64,000 bases of DNA from Staphylococcus equorum (lineage in GTDB: Bacteria; Bacillota; Bacilli; Staphylococcales; Staphylococcaceae), in assembly GCF_029024965.1 (NCBI RefSeq), contig NZ_CP118982.1, positions 62,001 to 126,000 of the forward strand, given 5' to 3'. Each line of letters starts with the position of its first letter. Within the stretch, counting starts at the first letter, position 1. Shown piece by piece: positions 14,845-24,822 of the stretch. Under the pieces are notes generated by a model, which saw only the letters and a program-made list of their open reading frames with translations, did not search any database and was not told the DNA's origin. The translations under genes were made by a program, and so were the position numbers.

Positions 14845-16446
14845 TTGAAGAAACAAAAACTAAAGTTAAGCACATTGATTATTATTGTAGTATGTATTGT
14901 AGTGTTATTTTCACTACTTATTACGAGTGTATTGATTAGTAAGACAATTAAAGAAACTATACATCAAACAACTGAAGAGAAGGCTGAAGTAATTGGTAAG
15001 ACCGTTGCTCAGTCTGAGATTGTTCAATCTACTTTGAAAAAAGGTGACAATGATAACAGCATACAAACTTATGTGTCTGAAATACAACAATCAACGGATG
15101 TGAGTTTTATTGTTGTGATGGATATGAAAGGGATACGAAAATCGCACCCCAATGAAAAACGCATTGGTAAGCATTTTAAAGGTGGCGATGAAACGAATGC
15201 ACTGCACGGTAAAGAGAGTGCTTCGATTTCTAAAGGGACACTCGGTGAATCATTAAGGTCATTTACACCTGTTTATGCTGATGGTAAACAAGTTGGAGTA
15301 GTTGCCGTTGGTGTGCCGATGAAAAGTGTTTCTGAGGCACTTGCAGATGGCAATAAGCAGATTATCATTGGGTCAATTGTAGGACTGGTTGTCGGTGCCA
15401 TTGGTGCATATTTACTGTCTAGATATATTAAGAAAATTTTACTGGGTTTAGAACCATCGAATATCGCTAAGATACTTGGAGAAAGGAACACGATGTTGCA
15501 ATCTGTTCATGAAGGTATCGTTGCTGTTGATAAAGAAGGTAAGATTAATTTAGTGAATAAATCAGCGAGGGATATATTTAATAAGGCAGATTTAAAAGGC
15601 AATCCGATAGGCATGAAGATTGATGATTATATGGAGTCGACACAACTACCAAAAGTACTCGAGTTAGGTAAACCAGAATTGGACAAGGAACAAAATATTA
15701 ATGGAGTGAAGATTTTGGTTAATAGAGTGCCACTGGTTGTAAATAATGAAATTGTTGGTGCAATTTCAACATTTAGAGACAAGACAGAGGTGAACAAACT
15801 TTCGGAACAGTTAGTAGGCGTGAAGACATATGCTGATACATTACGTGCGCAGTCACACGAGTTTAGTAATAGGTTGCACGTGATTTCTGGTCTGCTGCAA
15901 ATGGAACATTATGATGATTTAAAACAGTATATACATGAGATTGTTGAATTGGGTAGCGAAGAGAATGGTAGTATTACGTCGAAGATTAAAGATCCTGTAT
16001 TAGCTGGCTTCTTAATTGGCAAATTAAGTTTGGCGAGAGAACAAAATATTAAATTGTCTATTATCAGCCATACAAAGATTCCTGAACCAAAACACTCATA
16101 TATTACTCATGAAATGATTACCATTATAGGTAATTTAATAGATAATAGTATAGATTCTTTAAGCGCATCCGCTGTTAGTGAGAAAACAATTGACGTAAAT
16201 TTGAAATATATAAATAACGCATTAATTATAGATGTTGTAGATTCAGGCTTAGGTCTAAAAGGTGAATTAGCACATCAGATTTTTGAAAAGGGCTACTCTT
16301 CTAAAGGTGAGGATAGAGGCTATGGGCTACACCTTGTTCAACAAAGCGTAGAGAAACTTAACGGCGAAATAAATATAACCTCTAATGTAGAAGGCAATGT
16401 GACATTTTCAGTCGTTATAAATTATTCAGAAAAGGGGAGACTATAA
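14845..16446 (+). CDS. CitA/DcuS-type sensor histidine kinase (malate sensing)
   Basis: This 533-residue kinase has a membrane segment at about residues 11-33, an extracytoplasmic Cache-like sensor domain, a second segment at about 172-194, a PAS domain around 215-320 and the H-box RAQSHEFSNRLHVI with H338. ATP-binding motifs are NLIDNSIDS, DSGLGL and GYGLHLV. Kinases of this group sense C4-dicarboxylates or citrate. The TTG start at 14845 follows AAAGGCGG. The response regulator begins with the next base, and a malate transporter and malic enzyme follow, so malate is the likely signal, as for B. subtilis MalK. Confidence 0.88.
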   Translation: MKKQKLKLSTLIIIVVCIVVLFSLLITSVLISKTIKETIHQTTEEKAEVIGKTVAQSEIVQSTLKKGDNDNSIQTYVSEIQQSTDVSFIVVMDMKGIRKSHPNEKRIGKHFKGGDETNALHGKESASISKGTLGESLRSFTPVYADGKQVGVVAVGVPMKSVSEALADGNKQIIIGSIVGLVVGAIGAYLLSRYIKKILLGLEPSNIAKILGERNTMLQSVHEGIVAVDKEGKINLVNKSARDIFNKADLKGNPIGMKIDDYMESTQLPKVLELGKPELDKEQNINGVKILVNRVPLVVNNEIVGAISTFRDKTEVNKLSEQLVGVKTYADTLRAQSHEFSNRLHVISGLLQMEHYDDLKQYIHEIVELGSEENGSITSKIKDPVLAGFLIGKLSLAREQNIKLSIISHTKIPEPKHSYITHEMITIIGNLIDNSIDSLSASAVSEKTIDVNLKYINNALIIDVVDSGLGLKGELAHQIFEKGYSSKGEDRGYGLHLVQQSVEKLNGEINITSNVEGNVTFSVVINYSEKGRL

Positions 16447-17163
16447 ATGTTAAATATCTTAATTGTTGAAGATGATCCAATGGTTGCACAAATAAATCAA
16501 CAATTCGTTAAAAAAATAGATGACCAAACTTCAGTTGATATTGCCTCAAATGTTAAAGAAGCTATAAAACATATAGAAAATAAAGAAATTGATTTACTAT
16601 TGCTGGATATATACATGCCTGAGGAAAATGGATTAACATTTCTTAAATATATAAGAGAGCAAGGTTATAAAATAGACGCAATTCTCATCACAGCAGCTAC
16701 GGATGTCGAGGAGATTCAAACTGCATTTCGTTACGGCGCTGTAGATTATTTGATTAAGCCCTTCGACTTTGAGCGTTTTCAACAATCATTACTGAGGTAT
16801 AAAAAAGGCCTCACATTCTTTAATAAAACAAGTAGTATTAATCAAACGGATATTGATGCTGAGTTTCTCAACAAGGAAGTTGTTGACCGTGATTCAGAGC
16901 TCAAATTACCAAAAGGTGTAACAGAAGCCACGTTACAAGTGATTATTGATAAAATGAAATCCTTTGAAGAAAATGAATTCTCTACAGATGATATCTCAAA
17001 GCGTGTTAATATTTCGAGAGTTTCTGTAAGAAAATATTTAAAGTTTTTAACGGATATAGAGGTTTTAGAGGAATCGTTAAATTATGGTATAGGGCGTCCC
17101 ATTAATTTCTATAAGGTTAAAAAGGATAATCTTCAGTATTTAAAGGGTTATATAGAATTATAG
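16447..17163 (+). CDS. CitB/DcuR-type response regulator
   Basis: The 238-residue regulator has a receiver domain with phosphorylation site D54 (LLLLDIYMPEENG), acidic pocket EDD at 8-10 and a conserved lysine in DYLIKPFDF. The C-terminal DNA-binding domain contains FSTDDISKRVNISRVSVRKYL, the helix-turn-helix of the CitT/MalR group. It should activate the transporter and malic enzyme genes downstream. It starts directly after the kinase stop codon. Confidence 0.9.
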   Translation: MLNILIVEDDPMVAQINQQFVKKIDDQTSVDIASNVKEAIKHIENKEIDLLLLDIYMPEENGLTFLKYIREQGYKIDAILITAATDVEEIQTAFRYGAVDYLIKPFDFERFQQSLLRYKKGLTFFNKTSSINQTDIDAEFLNKEVVDRDSELKLPKGVTEATLQVIIDKMKSFEENEFSTDDISKRVNISRVSVRKYLKFLTDIEVLEESLNYGIGRPINFYKVKKDNLQYLKGYIEL

Positions 17164-17172
17164 TGAAATGTT

Positions 17173-17214
17173 ACCGAATCAAAGGGGTGAAATTCCTTTT
17201 GATTCGGTTTTTTT
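17173..17214 (+). terminator. Terminator after the two-component genes
   Basis: ACCGAATCAAAGG (17173-17185) pairs with CCTTTTGATTCGGT (17195-17208), followed by seven T. It separates the regulatory genes from the transporter, which must have its own promoter. Confidence 0.85.
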
Positions 17215-17303
17215 AATTACAAAAAGATAATTAAAATTTCATAAACTATAAATTTATATTGTCTATGAATAGAATAGATTTATACGTAACAAGGGGGTTA
17301 ATA

Positions 17304-18656
17304 ATGAATACGAAAGCAAATTTGAAAGCGCTTACTAATGGTGGGATGCCAATAGAGAGCAGCTTTAAAAGTTTAGGAAAAAGGCTGATTAATATTAAAG
17401 TAGGTGTGTTGCCATTACCACTTTACTTAACACTAGCTGCAATTATATTAGCTGCATCCGTATATAATACATTACCTGCAGACATGATTGGTGGATTCGC
17501 AGTAATCATGATTTTGGGTATCTTGCTAGGAGATCTTGGTCAAAAATTGCCGATTTTAAAAGATATCGGTGGACCTGCTATTTTAGCATTACTTGTACCA
17601 TCTGTTTTAGTGTTTTTAGATGTTATTAATACGTCTTCAATGGAAGCGGTTACAAGTCTAATGAAGACATCGAACTTTTTATATTTCTATATTTCTTGTT
17701 TAGTTGTTGGAAGTATTTTAGGTATGAATAGTAAAGTGTTAATTCAAGGATTCACACGTATGTTTGTGCCTTTACTAGTGGGAACTATTCTGGCAGTATC
17801 TGCTGGTTTATTAGTCGGCTTATTATTTGGTTATGATATTAAGCATACATTGTTTTATATTGTTGTACCTATTATTGGAGGAGGTATTGGTGAAGGTATT
17901 CTCCCATTATCCATTGCATACTCATCTATATTAGGAGGAAGTGCTGGATCGTTCGTTTCTCAAATGATTCCAGCAGCAGTAATTGGTAATATATTTGCGG
18001 TTGTCACTGCGGGAGTCATGATGCGCGTAGGTGAAAAACATACAAAGCTTTCAGGAAACGGAAAATTAATTAAATCTGAAAATATAAATGAAACAAATGA
18101 TGATAAAGAAGAGAAAGAAAAAGTCATTGATTTCTCACTTATGGGCGCAGGTTTACTCATTGCTTGTAGTTTCTTTATTGTCGGTACACTTGGTCAAAAA
18201 TTCATAGGTATACCGGGGCCAGTTATTATGATTCTATTTGCAACGATTATTAAATGTTTGAAAGTAATGCCACACAAAATGGAAGATGGCGCACATAATT
18301 TATATAAATTTGTATCTACAAGTTTAACTTGGCCATTAATGGTAGGTCTTGGAATGTTGTACATACCTTTAGAAGATGTCGTTAAGATTGTTACACCAGC
18401 ATATGTTGTCATATGTGCATCAGTCGTATTAACCATGATTGTTTCTGGTTATTTTGTAGGTAAATTGATGAAAATGTATCCAGTAGATGCCGCTATCGTG
18501 ACGGGATGTCATAGTGGTCTAGGCGGTACAGGAGATGTAGCTATATTATCAGCATCTAAACGTATGGCACTTATGCCATTTGCACAAGTTGCTACCAGAA
18601 TAGGCGGCGTATCAACAGTAATCATGGCCACGTTTTTGTTAAAAATATTAAGTTAA
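17304..18656 (+). CDS. 2-hydroxycarboxylate (malate/citrate) sodium symporter
   Basis: The 450-residue protein belongs to the 2HCT family (CitS, MaeN, CimH). It has about 11 membrane segments. The two family loops are seen as GGGIGEGILPLSIAYS and CHSGLGGTGDVAILSAS, each with the GG-x-G reentrant-loop pattern that binds substrate. A charged cytoplasmic loop (NDDKEEKEKV) divides the halves. The ATG at 17304 follows AAGGGGG. An in-frame upstream start at 17259 lacks one. With a malic enzyme next to it, malate uptake is the best guess. Confidence 0.88.
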   Translation: MNTKANLKALTNGGMPIESSFKSLGKRLINIKVGVLPLPLYLTLAAIILAASVYNTLPADMIGGFAVIMILGILLGDLGQKLPILKDIGGPAILALLVPSVLVFLDVINTSSMEAVTSLMKTSNFLYFYISCLVVGSILGMNSKVLIQGFTRMFVPLLVGTILAVSAGLLVGLLFGYDIKHTLFYIVVPIIGGGIGEGILPLSIAYSSILGGSAGSFVSQMIPAAVIGNIFAVVTAGVMMRVGEKHTKLSGNGKLIKSENINETNDDKEEKEKVIDFSLMGAGLLIACSFFIVGTLGQKFIGIPGPVIMILFATIIKCLKVMPHKMEDGAHNLYKFVSTSLTWPLMVGLGMLYIPLEDVVKIVTPAYVVICASVVLTMIVSGYFVGKLMKMYPVDAAIVTGCHSGLGGTGDVAILSASKRMALMPFAQVATRIGGVSTVIMATFLLKILS

Positions 18657-18685
18657 ATCATAATACTATATAAGGGGTAATAAAT

Positions 18686-19867
18686 ATGTCAGTAAGAAAT
18701 GAAACTACAGATTCTATCAGTTTACACCATGAACGTTCAGGAAAAATAGAGATTACGAGTAAAGTAGAGGTTAATGATGAACAGGATTTGAGTGTCGTAT
18801 ATACGCCTGGTGTATCTGAAGTATGTAAGGCGATTACAGAAGATGAATCAAAAGTAAATTCGTTAACAGCGCGAGGTAATATGATTGCTGTAGTTACGGA
18901 TGGTACGGCTGTACTTGGACTAGGTGATATTGGACCCAAAGCGGCTATACCAGTTATGGAAGGGAAAAGTATTTTATTTAAAAAACTGGCAAATGTAGAT
19001 GCATTTCCGATTTCATTAAATACAAAAGATACTGAAGAAATTATATCTATTATAAAAGCGTTAGAGCCTAATTTTTCTGGAATTAATCTAGAAGATATAT
19101 CCGCACCACGTTGTTTTGAAATTGAGAAGAGATTAATTGAAGAACTTGATATTCCAGTATTTCATGATGATCAACATGGAACGGCAATCGTTGTGCTTGC
19201 AGCATTAATCAATGCACTTAAATTTGTTCGAAAAGAGGACTATTCTTCAAAAATAATTATTAATGGTGCAGGCTCAGCAGGTATTGCGATTGCTAAGTTG
19301 TTATTAGAAGCGGGATATAATAATATTACGCTGGTCAGTCTAGAAGGTGTCTTAAATAAATCAGAAACATGGATGAACAGCGCTCAACAAGATATTGCAA
19401 CATATACAAATCTTGAAAGATCTACAGGCACATTGGATGATGTCATTCAAAATGCAGATGTATTTATTGGTGTATCAGGTCCCAAAGCGTTAACAAAAGA
19501 TCATGTACAGTCAATGAATGATAACCCAGTTGTTTTTGCATTAGCTAATCCTACCCCAGAAATATATCCAGAAGAAGCAATAGAAGCTGGAGCTACAATC
19601 ATTGGAACAGGACGTTCAGACTACCCTAACCAAATCAATAATTTATTAGCGTTTCCTGGAATATTTAGAGGCGTATTAGATGCACAATCAAGTGACATTA
19701 CTACAGAAATGAAAATAACAGCAGCTAAAGCAATTGCTGGTTCAATAAGAGAAGATCAGTTAGCAGCAGATTTCATCATTCCGAATGCGCTAGATAAAAA
19801 CGTCACTCACCAAGTCGCCGAAGCGATTAAGCATAGTGCGAAAAAAGAAGGGGAAATATTAGTTTAG
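18686..19867 (+). CDS. NAD(P)-dependent malic enzyme
   Basis: The 393-residue protein is a short bacterial malic enzyme that decarboxylates malate to pyruvate. It shows VYTPGVSEVC with catalytic Y39, a lysine in the malate-binding segment, the metal-binding FHDDQHGTA, and the dinucleotide-binding INGAGSAGIAIAKLL. The start follows AAGGGGTAATAA. It lies 29 bases after the transporter stop, so uptake and breakdown of malate are co-transcribed under the two-component system upstream. Confidence 0.92.
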   Translation: MSVRNETTDSISLHHERSGKIEITSKVEVNDEQDLSVVYTPGVSEVCKAITEDESKVNSLTARGNMIAVVTDGTAVLGLGDIGPKAAIPVMEGKSILFKKLANVDAFPISLNTKDTEEIISIIKALEPNFSGINLEDISAPRCFEIEKRLIEELDIPVFHDDQHGTAIVVLAALINALKFVRKEDYSSKIIINGAGSAGIAIAKLLLEAGYNNITLVSLEGVLNKSETWMNSAQQDIATYTNLERSTGTLDDVIQNADVFIGVSGPKALTKDHVQSMNDNPVVFALANPTPEIYPEEAIEAGATIIGTGRSDYPNQINNLLAFPGIFRGVLDAQSSDITTEMKITAAKAIAGSIREDQLAADFIIPNALDKNVTHQVAEAIKHSAKKEGEILV

Positions 19868-19951
19868 AATGAAAAAGGAAACAATAAATAAAACAGTTAA
19901 CAGATTTATGATTTTACACAAAATAGAAATTGAGTAACCTGAAGCAGATGA

Positions 19952-21097
19952 ATTCTAAATAAGTATTTAAAAAATCGAGAGGGACGTAAAATAGCAGTTA
20001 TTGTAAATGATATGAGTGAAGTTAATATTGATAAAGATTTGGTTGCAGAAGGTGGCCGCTTATCGAGAACAGATGAAAAACTCGTTGAATTATCAAATGG
20101 CTGTATCTGTTGTACTTTGAGAGATGATTTATTAAAAGAAGTGGAACGTCTCGTGCATAAAGGAAATATAGATTATATTGTCATTGAATCTACAGGTATT
20201 TCAGAACCTGTCCCCGTTGCCCAAACATTTTCATACATAGATGACGAACTCGACATTGATTTAACGTCGATATGTCAGTTAGACACAATGGTGACAGTTG
20301 TAGACGCGAACCGATTCACCAATGATATTAACTCAGAAGATTTATTGGTCGATCGAGACCAAGGTGCTGATGTTACGGATGAACGCACGATTGCAGATCT
20401 ACTAATCGACCAAGTTGAATTCTGTGATGTCCTGGTATTGAATAAAACAGATTTAGTTACTGACGAAGAATTACAGAAACTTGAAAATGTACTGAGACAG
20501 TTACAACCTGAAGCGAAATTAATTAAAACTGTGAATGCAGAGGTAGAATTAAACGAAATTTTAAATACGGGACGCTTTGATTTTGAAAAAGCGAGTGATT
20601 CTGCAGGATGGATTAAAGAATTAACTGAAGGTGGCCATGCGACACATACACCAGAAACTGAAGAATATGGTATTAGTTCTTTTGTTTATTCCAGAAGATT
20701 ACCGTTTCACGCGAAACGTTTTAACACATGGTTGGAAAATATATCAGATAACATCGTTCGTTCCAAAGGTATCGTGTGGCTCGCGCAATATAATGAAGTC
20801 GCTTGTTTATTATCACAAGCTGGGTCATCTTGTAACATTAGTCCAGTGACTTACTGGGTAGCTGCGATGCCATTAGAACAACAAAGACAGATATTGCACG
20901 AAAGAACAGATGTGGCAGAAACATGGGATATTGAATATGGAGACCGAAACACACAATTTGTCATCATCGGTACAGATTTAAATACTGAAAAAATTGAACG
21001 TGAACTCGATGCATGTTTATTAAATCGTTATGAAATAGAGCAAGATTGGGGCAGTTTAGCAGACCCTTATCAATGGGAGATAAGTAAGCAACAATAA
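19952..21097 (+). pseudogene. COG0523 (CobW/ZigA-type) GTPase lacking its P-loop
   Basis: An open frame of 361 residues (from 20012) has the metal-binding motif GCICCTLRDD, the switch region IESTGISEPVPVAQ, the guanine motif NKTD and a CobW C-terminal domain with WLAQYNEV. The frame extends upstream as ILNKYLKNREGRKIAVIVND to 19952, where it meets a stop. The bases before that stop (near 19930-19950) look like a decayed form of the expected GYLGAGKTT P-loop. So the nucleotide-binding start of the protein is gone. Family members deliver zinc or other metals. This one is probably inactive. Confidence 0.75.
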
Positions 21098-21098
21098 A

Positions 21099-21141
21099 CT
21101 AAAAGAGGAAGCATTTGATTATAATGCTTCCTCTTTTAGTA
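21099..21141. terminator. Bidirectional terminator
   Basis: CTAAAAGAGGAAGCATT (21099-21115) pairs perfectly with AATGCTTCCTCTTTTAG (21123-21139). It serves the GTPase remnant and the convergent surface protein gene. Confidence 0.85.
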
Positions 21142-21172
21142 TTTAATTATTTTTGTGATAGGTGAATACTAT

Positions 21173-24100
21173 TTATTTCTTTTTTGGTCTTTGTTTTCTA
21201 CCAATCAATAGTAAGCAAGCGCCTAAAATTAATGACGCCCATAGTGGTAGTTGGCTTTGACTTTGACCTGTGTTTGGTAATTGTTGTGTTTCAGTTGAAT
21301 GACTATGTTCATTTGTCGCGTTTTGTTTATCGAGATTAACGTCCTCTTTATCAAGTATAGTGTTTGTTGTACTTGTTTTATTAATGCTTGTATTATATTT
21401 AGTACCATTTTGGTTATGCGTTTCTGTAGCTAGATGATGTTTAGGTTGTTTTGATTGTGAAACTAATTTTTGATTTTTCATCGTATTATTATATTGGGCA
21501 TCGACGGGTGCTGTAGAAAAATCAGCTGATTGAACTGTCGAGTTGCTATTTAACTGAGACGAGTCATTTCGAACATTTGATGGAGTTTCAGAAATTAACG
21601 CGTCAGGGTTCTCAATAGCTGCATTTTGACCGACAAGAGGATCTTCCGAATGATGTTCAATTTCAAGATTTTCGTCATTCGAATCAATAGTATCATTATC
21701 TTCACCATCGTTGACAGGCGGGTTGTCATTTTTAGTGTTGTCTTGGTCATTAGGATGAGCTTGTTCACTTCCACCAATCTCATCTAACTCAAATGTAGAT
21801 GTAGTGCCTGACAATTCAAAAGATACGATTAACATTGCTTTACCTGTCGGGCTGTCTTCTGCAGATACAAAAGTAATACCTTCAGGTGAGACGTCTTTAT
21901 TTTGTTCATCATAAAGGTATTGCGTGAATTCAGTAGCGGTAGGGTTCGTAATATTATATATCATCACGCCTCCTACACGTTCTAAGCCGACGAAGGCGTA
22001 TGTTTGATTGCCGATAGTACCAACTTCTATAGACTCGACTTCAGGACCTTTATCGTCACTTCTACCATCTACTTCTAGTTCATTAAAGTCTTCATAATTA
22101 GCATTAAAGCGTTCTGGCAAAATATCTTTGATACGCTGTTCAATATCATTGCCACTGTCGTAAACCATAGATAGGTCAGAACCTTTTAATATTGAAAATG
22201 AACGACCACTGAACGTTACGAGCGCATTATATTTTCCATTTTCATCTCTAAATTTGTGAGAAGTTGTCACTTTTAATCTGCCCAATTGATCATCATCAAA
22301 TAACCCATTAGCCACAAGTGCATCTAATTCTTCTTGCGTATAACCTTCATAGTATTTAGCGTCTAATTCAATATCATCTTTAATATCTTTGACACGGACT
22401 TCCTCTGAATAGCCTTCATAATCTTGTGAATCACCTTCATTGGCAATTAATAAATATGTTTCTCCATTATATTCGTATGAATCAATACCATCTGGTTGTA
22501 ACATACCGAGTACTGGTACAGGGCGTAATTCTTTTTTACCATCTTTGTCTGAAGGGTCAATGGCATTTTCAGGTAAGGAATGATCTTTATAGGGTAATCC
22601 TTGGACTTGTACGAATTCACCATTTTCAATATCTAGTTTAGCAATAGCATTTGATTCTTGAATTGTCACATAAGCATATTTCCCGCTGTCATCTGTCACG
22701 ATATACTCGGGCTCTAAATTTAGATAAGCTTCTGATTTATTAGGACCTAATTCACGAATAGATTCGTTCATATGCTCTTGTGTTAGTGGGGTAGTGCGAA
22801 CGTGTGAGTTGTTTAATTCGGTTGGTACATCTGATGTGTCGATAATTGACACAGAACCTTCTGGGTTCACTTTGTAATCGTCAGAGGGTTCGCCTTCATT
22901 GGCCACAAGTAAACGCGTACCATCTTTAGTGAAAGTTACCATGTCGGGTAGACTGCCTACCGTCAAATCATTTAAGTATTTTCCTGTATCACTATAGAAG
23001 ACAACGTGACCGGGTTTTGTTTTATCTTTGACTGGTGCAGAAAGAGCAATATAATTACCATTAGGATGAACAGCTACACTTGTAAGATCCCCTGCTTCAA
23101 TACCAGCATCTTGTAGATAAATTCGATTTACGAGCTGAATTTCTTTGTTTTTAGTGTTTTTAATATCTAAAATGTCTAATGCTTCTTTATCACCATTTAT
23201 CGAATAGGCATAACCATTTTTAGCGTTATATTTTACAATTTCTGTACCACCTTTATCAAAGCCGGCACCGCTATCATAACGGCCTGTGTGATTAATATTG
23301 AGTGATGTTGAATCTTTAGAAGCATTACGTGTATTTCTAATTGTTGGATTTTGTGCAGATGCCATTTGTAAGACTGCTTTTGGCTGTTTGTCTTGTTCCT
23401 GAGTATCATGTTGAATGGCTTTTAAAAGTGTTGCTCGTTCTTCATTGGTTAAAGTTTCTAATTTTTTAGTAGATGTGCTGTTGGATGAAATGGCATCACT
23501 GTTTTCATTATTATTGTTCAATGGTTCTGAAGCGAATTGCGATTCCGTTGATGCGTCTTCTATTTTATGCGGTGGTTTTATACTATCCTCTGTTTTGTTG
23601 ACCGATTTGTTTGCTGGGTCATGTTGTTTCTGTGTTGTTGAGGTTGCATTATCTGCTGAAGTATTTGAATTTTTTGTGGATTTGTCTGGTTCATTTGGAG
23701 TGTTCGAATTATCTGTTGGTGCCTCTGATTCATTTAATGGTGTCTTTGAATGCTCTGTTGATGTCTTTGAATTCTTTGTTTGGTCTATAGATTGTTTGGA
23801 TTCGTCGTTCTTTTGAACTTGTTCTTGTTTAGCTTCACTAGATGAAGATTTTGGTGATTGATCAGATTTTGAGTTTTCAACATTTGAATCTTTTTTCTTA
23901 TCTTTTTCTTTAAGAAGCTCATGTTGTTGAGATTTTTGTGTATTCTGCTCTGCAAATTCATCTTTACTCGTATCATGTTCTGTTATTGATTCTTCTGATT
24001 CTTTAGTGTTGTTATCAATAGATTGTTCTTCAGTAGTATCACTTTCAGTTGGCTGTTCAGGTTTTAGTGTGTCTGAAGAATTATTTAATGAACTTTGTGT

Positions 24101-24457
24101 GTTTGGTGACTGATTTTCATTTTTTACGTCTTGTGTGTTGGTGTTGGTTGTTTCTTCTTTAGGTTCTTCTGTAGTTCCTTTATTTTGATTATGTATATTT
24201 GCTGCTTGATTGTTGTTCAAATTATGATTATCAGTAGGTGTTGATTTAGGTGATGGTGATTCTAATGTATGGTTCTGACTACTAGTTTGATCTTGAGCAG
24301 TTGTAGTTTCAGAACCATTTTTAACGTGACTATGTTCATCGGCGGAAGCTTGATTACTCATCCCAAGTAATAGACATGTCCCAATAGTAACTGAAGCAGT
24401 TCCCATCATACCTTTTCTAATAGAATAAATTGTGTTTCTTTTCGTATTGTTAAACAT
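21173..24457 (-). CDS. LPXTG surface protein with choice-of-anchor I propeller domain
   Basis: The 1094-residue precursor begins with a YSIRKGMMGTASVTIG signal, cut near SNQASA-DE. Residues about 40-370 are a low-complexity stalk rich in N, T, S, K, E and Q. The middle, about 390-890, is a choice-of-anchor I / LVIVD-like beta-propeller with repeats such as DLTSVAVHPNGNYIAL and LLVANEGEPSDDYKV. A second polar linker leads to the sortase signal LPNTG, a hydrophobic segment and RKQRPKKK. It is anchored to peptidoglycan by sortase A. The propeller has no proven ligand here. Confidence 0.85.
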   Translation of the reverse strand: MFNNTKRNTIYSIRKGMMGTASVTIGTCLLLGMSNQASADEHSHVKNGSETTTAQDQTSSQNHTLESPSPKSTPTDNHNLNNNQAANIHNQNKGTTEEPKEETTNTNTQDVKNENQSPNTQSSLNNSSDTLKPEQPTESDTTEEQSIDNNTKESEESITEHDTSKDEFAEQNTQKSQQHELLKEKDKKKDSNVENSKSDQSPKSSSSEAKQEQVQKNDESKQSIDQTKNSKTSTEHSKTPLNESEAPTDNSNTPNEPDKSTKNSNTSADNATSTTQKQHDPANKSVNKTEDSIKPPHKIEDASTESQFASEPLNNNNENSDAISSNSTSTKKLETLTNEERATLLKAIQHDTQEQDKQPKAVLQMASAQNPTIRNTRNASKDSTSLNINHTGRYDSGAGFDKGGTEIVKYNAKNGYAYSINGDKEALDILDIKNTKNKEIQLVNRIYLQDAGIEAGDLTSVAVHPNGNYIALSAPVKDKTKPGHVVFYSDTGKYLNDLTVGSLPDMVTFTKDGTRLLVANEGEPSDDYKVNPEGSVSIIDTSDVPTELNNSHVRTTPLTQEHMNESIRELGPNKSEAYLNLEPEYIVTDDSGKYAYVTIQESNAIAKLDIENGEFVQVQGLPYKDHSLPENAIDPSDKDGKKELRPVPVLGMLQPDGIDSYEYNGETYLLIANEGDSQDYEGYSEEVRVKDIKDDIELDAKYYEGYTQEELDALVANGLFDDDQLGRLKVTTSHKFRDENGKYNALVTFSGRSFSILKGSDLSMVYDSGNDIEQRIKDILPERFNANYEDFNELEVDGRSDDKGPEVESIEVGTIGNQTYAFVGLERVGGVMIYNITNPTATEFTQYLYDEQNKDVSPEGITFVSAEDSPTGKAMLIVSFELSGTTSTFELDEIGGSEQAHPNDQDNTKNDNPPVNDGEDNDTIDSNDENLEIEHHSEDPLVGQNAAIENPDALISETPSNVRNDSSQLNSNSTVQSADFSTAPVDAQYNNTMKNQKLVSQSKQPKHHLATETHNQNGTKYNTSINKTSTTNTILDKEDVNLDKQNATNEHSHSTETQQLPNTGQSQSQLPLWASLILGACLLLIGRKQRPKKK

Positions 24458-24822
24458 AAAATCCCCCTAGATAGATAAATACGTACTTATTAATTATCTC
24501 ACTAGTATGTTTGTGTATTATTTTTTTAAAATAAAGAATTAGTAAATATGCTTTATCAAAAAATAAATAAAACTATTAATACATAGTGTTACCTATATGA
24601 ATCAAGTAATTTAGAAAATATTTAATTCAATTACATTTGGGAATAGAGTAATCATATATATATTTTGATGTTGCTACGTTTCTTTTGGGTTTTATTGCGA
24701 GAGGTAGTTTTACTATAAAACAATAAATATTGTACACAGTTAATTTAATAATTTATACTGGGTAAATATTAGAAAGAGCGTCTAAAGTATTTTAATAAAG
24801 CATCACTGAAGGAGGTACACTA
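24458..24822. other. Intergenic stretch between divergent genes
   Basis: AT-rich gap that should hold promoters for the surface protein (minus) and the ABC-class ATPase (plus). No gene, hairpin or clear operator was seen. Confidence 0.4.

Noticed and set aside
22426..23816. Frames opposite the surface protein gene
   Set aside because: Shadows of low-complexity coding sequence, with no initiation signals.
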